DNA of 64,000 nucleotides from Bolinopsis microptera (GCF_026151205.1 NC_087076.1:7852902-7916901), one strand, 5' to 3'. Positions 1 through 10,590 are shown, counted from the first letter of the stretch. Program-made: numbers and translations. Notes: a model not told the origin generated them from the letters alone.

Positions 1-730
1 ATCACAATGTAGAAGTGATTACATAGTATTACGTCCTGTATTAGTGATACAAAACGTGAAATTCGTGCCCTGAGTGTAACCAACGAAGCATAATGCAATG
101 AAAGTCTAGAACCATCTTTACTGAAGAAACGTATTATCGTCCACCTGGGTACATATTATCCTCCACCTGGGTACATATTACCCACATTGGTGCGTGATGA
201 GCTGAAGTCACGCGGTAGATTACTCTGCGATCCTACTGTAACGATCTGGTCACATTGTCAATGCCACGTCATTCAAATAGCATATTGAATAGACTAAATA
301 CTTAGACTAAACATTTAGAACTCGAATAATCCATTAGAGAGAAGTTGGGAGGGATGTGGCTGATTCGTGACGTATAATTAGGCATACTATTCCTTGTATG
401 AAGGCTTATAATCCTGACTCCTGAGTCTATGTAGCCCCCCACAATCTACTCGGCCGAATGATAGGAATACTGTAGAGAACCTGACACACGCTGTCTTTTA
501 CATCGTTTGCCTTGTAGCAACTATCCGCTTCATGTTATTATTGGCCGGTTACTTGGTGAACATGTGTCTGTTGGAAAACCCAAGTAAAATATAAGTCTGT
601 ATAAACTAAACAAAATGAACAAACTCGAGTTAATAACTTAATTGGTTCGAGCATTCTTTAATTGTTACAAAATACGCCCTTCACAAGCCAACCTCCAAAT
701 AAAATTATCATAATACTATCTCAATTTCAG
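1..730. other. Intron or upstream part of the sushi gene; no exon recognised
   Basis: No convincing exon is visible. A 22-bp unit containing TCCACCTGGGTACA occurs twice in tandem at 132-175. The last bases (tcaatttcag, 721-730) form a good 3' splice site for the sushi exon that follows, so this stretch is probably intron of that gene, whose 5' exons lie left of the window. Confidence 0.5.
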
Positions 731-919
731 CGATGCCATGTGAAAAGCCCGTGGTGGAGAACGGTGTTATAGAGACAGCTGGTCCGATAAAGCCTGGTGA
801 CAAGGTGGCAGTGACGTGTGGAGCTGATTACCAGATCACTGGGCCGGGCTATTTGGTCTGCACTTCCGCTACTGAGTTCAAGTACTGGAACCAAACCCTC
901 TGTAAAGCTAAGGAGTGCG
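731..919 (+). CDS. Sushi/CCP exon 1 (internal exon of a sushi-domain membrane protein)
   Basis: The exon is bounded by a strong acceptor (tttcag at 725-730) and donor (GTGAGT at 920-925), and both boundaries are phase 1, as is usual for sushi exons. It encodes one complement-control-protein module: Cys in MPC, Cys in VTC, Cys in LVC, then the W-x(4)-C ending YWNQTLC, and a fifth Cys (KEC) that probably opens the next module. The Met near the start is internal, because the exon begins two bases before it. Sushi modules are extracellular binding or adhesion units. The gene continues through the sushi exons at 4597, 5031 and 5916 to a transmembrane exon and tail. The final ~28 bp of this exon, including the donor, seed the minisatellite that follows. 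Confidence 0.85.
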
Positions 920-1545
920 GTGAGTTTTACTGATATATCAATAGTGCTAAACCCTCTGTAAAGCTAAGGAGTGCGCGTGCGGTGAGTTTTACTGATATAT
1001 CAATAGTGCTAAACCCTCTGTAAAGCTAAGGAGTGCGGTGAGTTTTACTGATATATCAATAGTGCTAAACCCTCTGTAAAGCTAAGGAGTGCGGTGAGTT
1101 TTACTGATATATCAATAGTGCTAAACCCTCTGTAAAGCTAAGGAGTGCGGTGAGTTTTACTGATATATCAATAGTGCTAAACCCTCTGTAAAGCTAAGGA
1201 GTGCGGTGAGTTTTACTGATATATCAATAGTGCTAAACCCTCTGTAAAGCTAAGGAGTGCGGTGAGTTTTACTGATATATCAATAGTGCTAAACCCTCTG
1301 TAAAGCTAAGGAGTGCGGTGAGTTTTACTGATATATCAATAGTGCTAAACTCTCTGTAAAGCTAAGGAGTGCGGTGAGTTTTACTGATATATCAATGCAA
1401 TAGTGCTAAACCCTCTGTAAAGCTAAGGAGTGCGGTGAGTTTTACTGATATATAAATAGTGCTAAACCCTCTGTAAAGCTAAGGAGTGCGGTGACTATTG
1501 CTGATATATCAATAGTGCTAAACCCTCTGTAAAGCTAAGGAGGTT
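892..1545 (+). repeat. 56-bp minisatellite built from the sushi exon end and its splice donor
   Basis: A 56-bp unit is repeated about 12 times. It starts inside the exon (AACCCTCTGTAAAGC) and includes the last exon codons, the donor GTGAGT and about 25 bp of intron. Period counted from TAAAGCTAAG at 1021 and 1077. Around ten copies keep GTGAGT. The copy near 1482 has GTGACT, the copy near 960 carries an extra 6 bp, and the last copy (about 1540) loses the donor. Each copy has an in-frame stop (TAC TGA), so the array is not an extended coding repeat. Confidence 0.9.
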
Positions 1546-1554
1546 CTTTTGCGA

Positions 1555-1940
1555 TAGTCAAAACGCGACAACTAGCGCTGGATGGCGACAACTAGCGCTA
1601 TCCAGCGCTAGTTGTCGCCATCCAGCGCTAGTTGTCGCTATCCAGCGCTGGATAACGCTGGCCAGCGCAAAATATATATGTTCGATAATTGTCGCTATCC
1701 AGCGCTAGTTGTCGCCATCCAGCGCTAGTTGTCGCCATCCAGCGCTAGTTGTCGCTATCCAGCGCTAGTTGTCGCTGGCTATGCGACACTGTCGCACGCG
1801 ATAGTTTGCGATGGCCAGCGCAACTGGCCATCGCAGAAAACAGTTCGATAACTAGCGCTGGATGGCGACAACTAGCGCTGGATAGCGACAACTAGCGCTG
1901 GCCAGCGCTGGCCAGCGCTAAGCGATAGCCAGCGCTGGCC
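1555..1940. repeat. AGCGCT-rich short-repeat array with inverted blocks
   Basis: A unit of about 20-22 bp (GTTGTCGCCATCCAGCGCTA and variants) repeats in one orientation at about 1600-1640 and 1685-1770, and in the opposite orientation (AGCGCTGGATGGCGACAACT) at about 1570-1600 and 1850-1895. The palindromic core AGCGCT lets the array fold on itself. No open frame is present. It is the left part of a foldback-like structure that runs to about 3.96 kb. Confidence 0.75.
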
Positions 1941-2722
1941 AGCGCTGGCCATCGATATCCAGCGCAAAATTTTTGCGCTATTACTGGTCAGCTAGCGCTA
2001 ACCAGCGCTGGCCAGCGCTAGCCAGCGCTAACCAGCGCTAACCAGCGCTAACCAGCGCTAGCCAGCGCTAACCAGCGCTAACCAGCGCTAGCCAGCGCTA
2101 GCCAGCGCTAGCCAGCGTTAGCCAGCGGTAACCAGCGGTAACCAGCGCTAGCCAGCGCAATGTATCAAAATCATATACTTGCGATATTACTCGGATGATG
2201 ATTAATCACTTTACACTTGACTGTCACGTGCCTTTTTTAATCCATTCTCTGACTCTAGCTGGTTCTGAACGACTTTTCGAAACCCCAACCCTCTAAGTCT
2301 AATCTGATCCCAACCCTAACCCTAACCCAATCCTTAACAAAAACATATGCTGAAACCCTAACAATAACGAGAAATTAGACTAACTTCCTTATACGGTCAT
2401 ATCACGTGATCGATACATGTAGGTACAGTTTTTCGCCAATATCTCGTCAGGAGAGCATTTTAACCCTATGTCATGGGCCCATGGGGGTTGATTCGGAATT
2501 AGCGTCCGAAAATACATCGATTGAAGTTGGACACAACCATCGGGGGCCCTTTTAGAACAATCTCGAAGATCGACTGTAGAGTGATTTAGCACGCTCGATA
2601 TTAGTATTACTCGTCAGCCAGCGCAATATAGTTCAAGTTGCGATATTACTCGTCAGCTAGCGCTGGCCAGCGCTGGTTAGCGCTGGCTAGCGCTGGTTAG
2701 CGCTGGCTAGCGCTGGCTAGCC
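1941..2722. repeat. Direct repeat copy 1 (783-bp spacing) with AGCGCT arrays and telomere-like core
   Basis: This copy is nearly identical to 2724-3503, offset by 783 bp; I saw only a G/C difference near the start and one extra T in copy 2. Inside are short tandem units of CCAGCGCTA(A/G), then a ~430 bp unique core (2160-2590) containing AACCCTAACCCTAACCC near 2313-2335, then more AGCGCTGG units. The core resembles 9690-10010 more loosely. No gene is present. Confidence 0.85.
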
Positions 2723-3505
2723 CAGCGCTGGCCATCGATATCCAGCGCAAAATTTTTGCGCTATTACTCGTCAGCTAGCGCTAACCAGCGCTGGCCAGCG
2801 CTAGCCAGCGCTAACCAGCGCTAACCAGCGCTAACCAGCGCTAGCCAGCGCTAACCAGCGCTAACCAGCGCTAGCCAGCGCTAGCCAGCGCTAGCCAGCG
2901 TTAGCCAGCGGTAACCAGCGGTAACCAGCGCTAGCCAGCGCAATGTATCAAAATCATATACTTGCGATATTACTCGGATGATGATTAATCACTTTACACT
3001 TGACTGTCACGTGCCTTTTTTAATCCATTCTCTGACTCTAGCTGGTTCTGAACGACTTTTCGAAACCCCAACCCTCTAAGTCTAATCTGATCCCAACCCT
3101 AACCCTAACCCAATCCTTAACAAAAACATATGCTGAAACCCTAACAATAACGAGAAATTAGACTAACTTCCTTATACGGTCATATCACGTGATCGATACA
3201 TGTAGGTACAGTTTTTCGCCAATATCTCGTCAGGAGAGCATTTTAACCCTATGTCATGGGCCCATGGGGGTTGATTCGGAATTAGCGTCCGAAAATACAT
3301 CGATTGAAGTTGGACACAACCATCGGGGGCCCTTTTAGAACAATCTCGAAGATCGACTGTAGAGTGATTTTAGCACGCTCGATATTAGTATTACTCGTCA
3401 GCCAGCGCAATATAGTTCAAGTTGCGATATTACTCGTCAGCTAGCGCTGGCCAGCGCTGGTTAGCGCTGGCTAGCGCTGGTTAGCGCTGGCTAGCGCTGG
3501 CTAGC
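2723..3505. repeat. Direct repeat copy 2, with matching inverted end at 3528-3582
   Basis: This is the second copy of the 783-bp unit. Its first ~55 bp (2723-2777, around GGCCATCGATATCCAGCGC) recur in reverse complement at about 3528-3582, so the copy plus the following bases is bounded by inverted repeats, as in foldback or TIR-type non-autonomous elements. No target-site duplication could be defined because the flanks are also AGCGCT repeats. Confidence 0.7.
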
Positions 3506-3960
3506 GCTGGTTAGCGCTGGTTAGCGCTAGCTGACGAGTAATAGCGCAAAAATTTTGCGCTGGATATCGATGGCCAGCGCTGGCCAGCGACAACGTTAGC
3601 GCTGGAGGCGCCAGCGCTAGGATGTCGCAATAGCGCTAGGTCGCCATCCAGCGCATTTTATGTTTTTGCGATGGCCAGGTTGCGCTGGATCGACAACTAT
3701 CGCTGTGGGGACACAGTTCGCATAGCCAGGCGACCAGCCCAATGCGCTTTTGGGTAGCGCAAAAGCGCTGGATGGCGAATAGCGACTGGGTACACAATAG
3801 GGTGGATGCGACAATTATGCATTATATTTGAACTGGTCAGCGTTATACTGGTTAGCGACAACTGCATGCTGGGTCAACAACACCGGATAGCGCTAATTAT
3901 TAACGCATCCACCTTAAGTTGTGGTTTTGAATATCGCAAATGAATCGCTATAAGGGGCGG
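3506..3960. repeat. Degenerate AGCGCT/foldback right end
   Basis: The first part is the inverted copy of the element end. The rest to about 3960 is diverged GCGCTGG / TCGC-rich sequence related to 1560-1940, with no coding potential beyond chance short frames. Confidence 0.5.
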
Positions 3961-4596
3961 TGATTTTTGCTGTTATTTGTCCCATGGAATAATATTGCTA
4001 AACAATTTTGTTTTTCGTAAACAAAGGTCACGCTGATGTATAATGTTTCGCACATTATCACATCGCTGCCTCAAAATCGACCAAGAATTTAATCTCTAAT
4101 TTCTCTAACAATCCCTTAAGGCAGGATATGTTCTAAAATTTTGAAATTTCCTTCGATTAGATTTTAAAAGGTTGTTTTCTGATTTGAGGGATTATTCTAT
4201 TTTGCGATTTTTGGTCCAAAAGGAAAAAAATTTTACCTATCTAAAATTTATTGTCTTCAAAGGTACCTTGATATCGTAATTGTTTGCGGGCGATTTTCAA
4301 AAGTGTGAAAGATAAATTTATATCTTTCCACCATTGAAATGCTCACCATTAAATTTTGATATGAACGCGACCTTTGAAGATACATTCGCTAGAATTTTAT
4401 ACATAGGGCCTAAAACATTTCAATTCGATTTTGAAATCTACCTCTTTTAGAAACAAATCTATAAAATCAATTTTCCTTTTTTTAGAAATAAAATTTCATT
4501 AAAGACCCCGTTTCCACGCGTGCCTCCGCCATCACATGACCCCCTTTAACATATACCTATACCTCAAACGTCTATAACCAAAACCCCATAACAAAG
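3961..4596. other. Intron sequence of the sushi gene, no feature recognised
   Basis: AT-rich sequence without repeats or exons that I can support. It precedes the next sushi exon. Confidence 0.5.
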
Positions 4597-4760
4597 TGTT
4601 GCCCCAGAGATAGCACACGGTCGTCTCTCCTCTCCCACCCTCTCCCCTGGACAGGTTGTCAGCATACAGTGTGACCTGGGCTATAAACCGGACTGTCACG
4701 TGCCCATCACGTGTATATCAGCTGACAACTTCCAGCCCATCAAACTACCTCAGTGTCTGC
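4597..4760 (+). CDS. Sushi/CCP exon 2
   Basis: The frame from 4598 reads VAPEIAHGRLSS, then SPGQVVSIQCDLGYKP, then VPITC and LPQCL, which matches the sushi consensus P-x-I-x-x-G ... PG-x-x-V-x-x-x-C-x-x-GY ... C ... C. The donor GTAAGT at 4761 is phase 1. The start is uncertain. The AG at 4595-4596 preserves the conserved VAPEIAHG block but leaves a phase-2 boundary, out of step with the phase-1 donor of exon 1. The AG at 4606-4607 (ccccag) is phase compatible but would remove the VAP residues. An in-frame TAA just upstream rules out an earlier start. Confidence 0.7.
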
Positions 4761-5030
4761 GTAAGTTTCAGGTTCTTGCTTCGTTTCTTGAGGTATAACA
4801 GTTTTAGTTCAGAGACCCCAAGTATTAGAACTCAATTCAGTAACTTCAAGTAATCATTTAATAAAGTAAGTAGTAAAAATATTGTTATCGTTTCTAATAC
4901 TAAAAAATCCCAAAAAATATTCTTTTAACATCCTATATGCTTTTACTGAAGCATCCATCCCAACTCACGAATACCTACAAGCTCCCTTAAAATGACAACC
5001 TCACACTAACACTCACACAACTCCCTGCAG

Positions 5031-5210
5031 CTCAGCAGTGTAAGAAGCCAGTGATAAGAGCCGGGATAGTGACAGGACCAACCCCTCTCATCCCCAACAA
5101 CACACTGATAGTGCAGTGTGAAACGGGCCACACCCTCACCAGTGTGGTTCCTATCACGTGTGTTACGTTAGAGAAATACGATCCACCCTTGTTACCGCAT
5201 TGTGCACCAG
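5031..5210 (+). CDS. Sushi/CCP exon 3
   Basis: The acceptor ctccctgcag at 5021-5030 and donor GTATGT at 5211 give a 180-nt phase 1-1 exon. The protein begins QQCKKPVIRAG, then IVQCETGH, PITC and LLPHC: four sushi cysteines in the right order. It lacks the usual Trp before the last Cys (PPLLPHC), a tolerated variation in divergent modules. It is joined in phase to the sushi exon at 5916. Confidence 0.8.
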
Positions 5211-5915
5211 GTATGTATCATGAAAATGCCATGCTTCTTAAGTGATGGTGCATTTGCATTTTGCAATGACCATTGCATTCTACTAGGGAAAGATTTCTCA
5301 AAAACAAAACGATGCGACTTTATAGTCTGAAAAAACTGCACAGAGTTTTTGGTTCTGTTTCTATTTTTTGCCCTTAAATAACAGTGCAGGATAATATATG
5401 TTGACAATCTGTCGGCAAATATGTTTGTCAGCTGTTATTACTTATAATGTTTCCTCGAAATCGCTTTTAAACATGGTCCCAATATAATCCCACATCCAGA
5501 ATCACGGTAGTTTGACTGCAAGGCAATTTTGGATTTCTGAGGAAATATGGTGCTAAAGAGGGAATTTGTAGAAGACCTGCAGCCCCTTTTTTTCCCAGGG
5601 CATAAGACAATTTTAGGGGGGAGACATCGGGGCATTGGAGTGCGAAGAAATTTAGAACTTTGTGGATGTGGGAACATAATGGCCGACACAGTGGGCGAGT
5701 TTTCACTAAGTGTTAGGTTCAAACTGGCATACTTGGCTTAGAGTCGTAAACCTTCACGTCTGAAGGTAAAAACCTGACAAAAATCACACCCGCAAAGTTT
5801 TACTGGCCGCTGTTTTAAAATTCAAACGAAACGAAGCCATTCAAAATGAAAGCCTCCAATGTCAACTCTATCCCAGTTTACTGAGTTAAAACCTTCAATC
5901 TTCAAAACGTTTCAG
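5211..5915. other. Intron of the sushi gene
   Basis: No supported exon. Open frames on both strands around 5440-5740 overlap one another, lack splice context and show no family motif, so I treat them as chance. Confidence 0.5.
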
Positions 5916-6101
5916 TGAGCAACTGCACTGTGCCACATATCTCAAACGGAGGCTACATTGGCAAGCCGCCCAGTATGATATCACCCGGCGCGACGCTCCG
6001 CTACGCGTGCAACAACAAGGGCAGCTACGTGCCGCTCTTCGTACCTGTGGTTACCTGCCTGACAGGACAATACTTCCATCCTTCCCCACCCATATGTGTT
6101 G
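5916..6101 (+). CDS. Sushi/CCP exon 4
   Basis: The acceptor cgtttcag ends at 5915 and the donor GTAAGT starts at 6102; both ends are phase 1. It encodes SNCTVPHISNGGYIG, SPGATLRYACN, PVVTC and SPPICV: a complete sushi module with four cysteines and the PG-x-x-L-x-Y-x-C motif. This is the clearest module in the gene. Confidence 0.88.
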
Positions 6102-6383
6102 GTAAGTACTACGGTAAAATAGGAGAACATTTTACAAACAAACAAAACGCTCGTAATGAAGTGCTTTAAAGAGATGAGGGATATACATTATACAGGTCAT
6201 CAGGTTAATATATCATGTTGATAAATATTGATGCATACCGAGAATCTGGGCATAAGAAAGGTAGGAATATACAACTAAGACCAACAGCATATATATGCTT
6301 TAATCTAAGAGATGGCGTAAAGAAAGGCTCTGACAATGGAAATTAGGACGATTATACCAAACTGAGCACAGTAAACATTTCAG

Positions 6384-6443
6384 CGGAGGACCAAGTACAA
6401 AGCGCCCGCCTCAACTACAACCGTGCCACCATCTCAATCAGAG
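6384..6443 (+). CDS. Possible 60-nt juxtamembrane exon
   Basis: An acceptor (catttcag, ends 6383) and a weak donor (GTAGAC, 6444) frame a 60-nt stretch that is open in phase 1-1, compatible with its neighbours. It would encode a short polar stalk (EDQVQSARLNYNRATISIR). The donor is poor and the segment could equally be intron. Confidence 0.3.
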
Positions 6444-6839
6444 GTAGACTATAACATAATGATCATATTGTAATGATGCAAATTTTGTCATCCGTTTCAA
6501 GATATACTATTATATTATTTTGTCGCGTACTGGCATGGGCAGTGGTCCTTAGGTTGTTGTCGTTGAGAAACTCTGCTAGTGGTCCATTCTATTTCTAATA
6601 ACTAATTCATTAACTGTTGATGTGATATAGCGGGGAAATTAGTCAGAATGTTTTCAGTAATGATCAATCGCCCATGAATTTGTCATGAAGTGGTTATTAT
6701 TCCATGGATATTAAATAGGATCAGTAGAACAATCTAGCTCTTGCTCCAAGATATGATTAATGAAAAACAACCATCGCGAGGGTACAGTTATATACTATTA
6801 CAAAATAAATCCATTTTTCTCAAGACACAATCCCTCCAG

Positions 6840-6979
6840 ATTTTGAGAAGGTTGAAATCACCACACCCACTGAAGCCAGCAATCCACCGAGCAAGGTGGT
6901 CGGGGTACTGGTGGCTGTTATTGTAATCATCGCACTGGTAGTCGTGCTTCTTGTCCTACTTTTCAGAAACAAGGAATAT
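6840..6979 (+). CDS. Transmembrane exon of the sushi-domain protein
   Basis: The acceptor (tccctccag, ends 6839) and donor GTAAGT (6980) give a 140-nt exon, phase 1 in and phase 0 out. It encodes a Thr/Pro-rich stalk (EITTPTEASNPPSK), then about 22 hydrophobic residues (VVGVLVAVIVIIALVVVLL and on), and the stop-transfer sequence FRNKEY. This makes the product a single-pass type I membrane protein with sushi modules outside. It splices in phase to the tail exon at 7214. Confidence 0.85.
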
Positions 6980-7213
6980 GTAAGTTAAAGGCGTGATTTT
7001 ATTTCAATAAAATGATGCTAGACCGTATTATTATGTTTAATTTGAAGTCGTGGTGCAGTGGGCATTCGTGGAGAAAGATTTCCTGAAATCACAGAAATAA
7101 AAACGATATGACTTTTGCATCGGTAATGATTCAGATATATATTACATTTTTTGCCCGATCAACGATTTCGATCATGTCTAAAAGACTAAATTAACCGAAC
7201 AACAAAATTTCAG

Positions 7214-7915
7214 AAGCAAAAGTTAATGAAATTGTTTGGAGGAAGCACTTATCTTAACAAGTACAGACCTGTAAAAGCAGTCAGAAAAGACGCTGAGCAA
7301 GGAACCAAACCAGGACCACCCACTACAAAGAAGAAAACACCTCCAGCAAAACCACCACCGCCCAAACTCCCTCCCTCAGTTCCACCTACACAACCTGGCC
7401 CTTACAAACCCAGTCTTACAAACACTCCATCTAGACCAGCAAAGTCTGGGGCAAAGTCTGGGGGTTCAAAGAGCCAGACTCCCAAGAAACCCACCTTGTA
7501 CCCACATCTCAGCGAGACCTCCTCCGAGGTCTTAACCCAGACCAAAAACAACACAGACGCTGAACTTCCCACCTATCCTGTGTATAAACCTAAACCAAGT
7601 AAACCAAGTAAACCAGGTAAAACAGGTAAAGCTGACAAACCAACCATGAAACCTGTCGCTGTCTCTGATCTGAGGCAGGGTGGGAAGCGCAATGGTCGCA
7701 GCGCTTTCACTGCACCCCGCAGCACTTTCACCCCAACACCGTCCAGTCTTACCAGACCTGTCACAGAAACAAGTTTCAGTACAGACTCTGTTTCAAATAT
7801 TGACTCGATGGACTCAGAGAGTTATGAACAGCTTCTAAATGATATGGGGTTGAGTAAAGAGGATTTCAAGGCTAGGATACCTAGGTCAAGATACATGCCA
7901 GAGGATTATTTGTAG
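7214..7915 (+). CDS. Cytoplasmic tail exon of the sushi-domain protein (last exon)
   Basis: The acceptor aaatttcag ends at 7213 and the exon is phase 0, so it starts KQKLM; the Met at 7226 is internal. The frame runs 234 codons to TAG at 7913-7915. The tail has a basic, proline-rich stretch with PP-x-KPPPPKLPP runs (possible SH3 or WW ligands), then KPSKPSKPGKTGKADKP-type repeats, and ends in an acidic, serine-rich segment with SYEQLL and DYL. Tyr motifs such as YEQL could be phosphorylation or sorting signals, which is inference. I do not recognise an orthologue. Confidence 0.85.
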   Translation, partial: KQKLMKLFGGSTYLNKYRPVKAVRKDAEQGTKPGPPTTKKKTPPAKPPPPKLPPSVPPTQPGPYKPSLTNTPSRPAKSGAKSGGSKSQTPKKPTLYPHLSETSSEVLTQTKNNTDAELPTYPVYKPKPSKPSKPGKTGKADKPTMKPVAVSDLRQGGKRNGRSAFTAPRSTFTPTPSSLTRPVTETSFSTDSVSNIDSMDSESYEQLLNDMGLSKEDFKARIPRSRYMPEDYL

Positions 7916-9147
7916 TGTATTTATATTATAAAGGAGTTATGTGTTATAATATTGATCTATTATAATTATCTGTTAAATAATATTTGTCATTTTTAAGTTA
8001 TCGTAATAATGTGTCTGTTGAATTGTGTAATGTGACCTTTGAAACCACTAGGATTATAAACCAAATCCATGAGTATTTGGGCTTGTATGTATTGTCATAT
8101 TAGGAGTATTTTTAGAATTGTATAAGTATATTATGATATTAGGAAGAAACCTAATCATATTCTAATTGTTTTTAGATTAAAGAATCGGCATGATTTGTTA
8201 AACTATTTAAATCTTGATAACTTGCATATATGGCATATTAGTAGTATAGCATACAGTTCAACTTTACATAGCAAGAGATATTATTATATTATAGCACAGA
8301 AATGATAAATCATACTTAACTATTTTTACATTTTGTTTTGACCCTGATTTCATTTATTTGGTCTAGATTTCATTTCATTTATTAAAAGCAATTATTATAT
8401 TTTAGGTATTTGAATATAACTTTCTGTTTTGAAACGGAGCTCGTTTCTCGTTACAACATAATATATATATATAATGATACTGAGATAGTCAGGATCCAGA
8501 TTTATATTATATGAATCAATTTGATATTCATAATGCGTTATTAATGCGTAACAACTATTCAGATGAATTATTATAATTCACATGATTATAATACATTTCA
8601 TATCTAGCTAAGCTAATAAATTAACAAATGAACCCTTTATTTAAACTAATTGTTTGAGAGTATTTGTCTAATATTATGAGTCTATACATGTATAATATTA
8701 TGATGTGTTTGTTCTTTATTTCATGAATGATATATTTTATTACACAACCAATAATTGAATCTTTTTTCTTGTAATGATCATCAATCCATCGAATAGAAAC
8801 ATTTTAAAACAATTGTCACCAATTTAATAATGTTTTAATAACAATCGAAAATAATTGCTCGGAAACATCTTACTAGTCCTAAAAACAAAACCAGCCAAGG
8901 TTAGATAGTGGACAGCCACTTGGTAATGTGCAAAATAAGGCTAAAACTTGACTTTTTTAACCTTATTGGCGTTGCATGAGGGTCACATGATTTGTGCAAC
9001 TCGACTGCCTACACTTTTAGTTACACAGTCAATTTAGTTACACGGTGAATTTAGTTACACAGTAAATTTAGTTACCATACGCTACTGGGAGGCAGTGATG
9101 ACATATCTTTGTCATCAAGCTAGGGTAATTTGTTAAAATCACAATCT
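7916..9147. other. 3' UTR and AT-rich spacer between convergent genes
   Basis: No coding region. An ATTAAA hexamer at about 8175 could be the poly(A) signal of the sushi gene. A short tandem motif TTTAGTTACACAGT occurs three or four times near 9015-9075. The next gene is convergent, with its stop at 9148. Confidence 0.5.
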
Positions 9148-9606
9148 CTACATTGTCAAATCTGACTCATAAGTTGAGAAATGTCCAGGTCGTTTGTTTT
9201 TCCTTCCTCTAAATCCAAAAAATCGCAAAAACCGATCAAAAGGTTTTGCTACCTTTCCCAAAGTTTTATTATCCTTCCACGATCGCTTTCTCCGGTACAT
9301 AGTGGGCATAGCAGCCGAGATCTCTTCAGGAGTCTCCTTCAAACTGAACCCAAACGATCTTCTCCGGTCGCGTTGGTCCCTGCTATCGTTACTGTCAGTT
9401 TGCGAGGAGGAGAGGCAAGATTTGTACGGTCTCTGAGAAGAACCCGAGCCTGATGATGTAGGATTGCTACCTGACTCTGACGAAGCAGGTGACTGTGGTT
9501 TGTTGTTTCCTCTATCTTCTGGTTTCGGAGGGATTATCCTGTGTTTCAGGGTCAGGGCTAGAGGTGGCATTACCATGTCCTCCACACCGTCTTCATCTGA
9601 AGTTTC
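9148..9606 (-). CDS. Last exon of an unrecognised minus-strand gene
   Basis: On the minus strand a strong acceptor (tctatttttcag) ends at 9607, and the exon reads phase 0 from ETSDEDGVEDM for 152 codons to the stop at 9148. The protein is polar: a KPEDRGNN...SSESGSN serine-rich run, a basic patch (RDQRDRRRS), RRKRSWKDNK, and a Phe/Arg-rich end (FLRFFGFRGRKNKR). No domain is recognised. No good Met sits near the acceptor, so upstream exons are required. The phase-0 donor at 29309 is compatible and would read NKT|ETSDEDG, making this the C-terminus of the gene at 29.3-30.8 kb. Confidence 0.65.
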   Translation of the reverse strand, partial: ETSDEDGVEDMVMPPLALTLKHRIIPPKPEDRGNNKPQSPASSESGSNPTSSGSGSSQRPYKSCLSSSQTDSNDSRDQRDRRRSFGFSLKETPEEISAAMPTMYRRKRSWKDNKTLGKVAKPFDRFLRFFGFRGRKNKRPGHFSTYESDLTM

Positions 9607-9689
9607 CTGAAAAATAGACGTTACTCTTGTAGTTGTCTCACAAAATAATAATTTCTTTTGACAAATTCATAATTCAAATTGTTACAGCT

Positions 9690-10030
9690 TTTCAATAGGA
9701 TGATGATAAATCACCTTACACTGACCATTACGTGACTAACTTTAACACGTTCTCTATAAGAATATTTTATGGCTCTGTGAATATAATATGGCTCTGATAG
9801 TGATAATCCAAAACCCTAACCCTATACTCACTCTGACCCTAACCCTAACCAAATCATGGTCATATCTCAAGCATTTGCTAAAACCTTTAGCCTGACGAGT
9901 AATTTTACCTACGTATATAATGCCACGTGATTTTTTCGCCGATAACTCTGATAACGCCGATAAGTGGTTTTGAAGTAACTCTAAGTGCCGATAAACGTGG
10001 CTCCCTAATCGCATCCTCCTTTCCTGTATC
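9690..10030. repeat. Diverged repeat with telomere-like core, related to 2160-2590
   Basis: It shares the order of landmarks seen at 2190-2600: ATGATxAATCACxTTACACTGAC, CACGTG-like text, a block of AACCCTAACC-type hexamers (about 9811-9850), then CATATCTCAAGCATTTGCT. Similarity is partial. It lies in the putative first intron downstream in gene order of the minus-strand gene's last exon. Confidence 0.5.
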
Positions 10031-10590
10031 TTCATAGTTGCCCTTGGAAGTTAACCATGGAATTTTTTGAAGGATTGACCAAACTTCCAGGCTACGTTTT
10101 AAAGCGCCATCCTTAAAATTCTAATGTAGCAGCCATCGAATGATCGAATATTAATATCAATGTGCTTCTTCAATGACATGTTTCTGAGCCATACAATAGT
10201 ATAAACTCAATTGTAGCGACGATAAACCGCATATTGAGTCACCTGGCCATGTTCGGAGCCATGAAGTTGGTCTCAGAGCGATAAAAAGATAGACATCTTA
10301 ACATCAATGGATTCAGAGTTCATAAGTTTTAGTTAGAACCTCGGCTGACTAGACACGCAGTTTTTGCCATGCTTATCCTAGATCACAAACGACTTTTAAT
10401 ATACTAAGGATTTCATCTAATTAATGTAATAAACTAATAAACTAATTTAGTATAAAAAGGTTTTTAATAGACTACTTAGTAATATCACGCATACTTAGGC
10501 ATTTAAAACACAATTATTACCCATAAAATTTGCCATATTATATAAAATAAGCCGAAATAAGATAGAGTTCATTCTGTAACTGACTTCATA

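Noticed and set aside
5438-5741. Overlapping open frames on both strands (61-94 codons) in a sushi-gene intron
   Set aside because: They shadow one another, have no splice context fitting the gene and no recognisable motif.
9181-9453. Plus-strand frames over the minus-strand exon at 9148-9606
   Set aside because: They are antisense shadows; the minus frame has the acceptor and the coherent composition.
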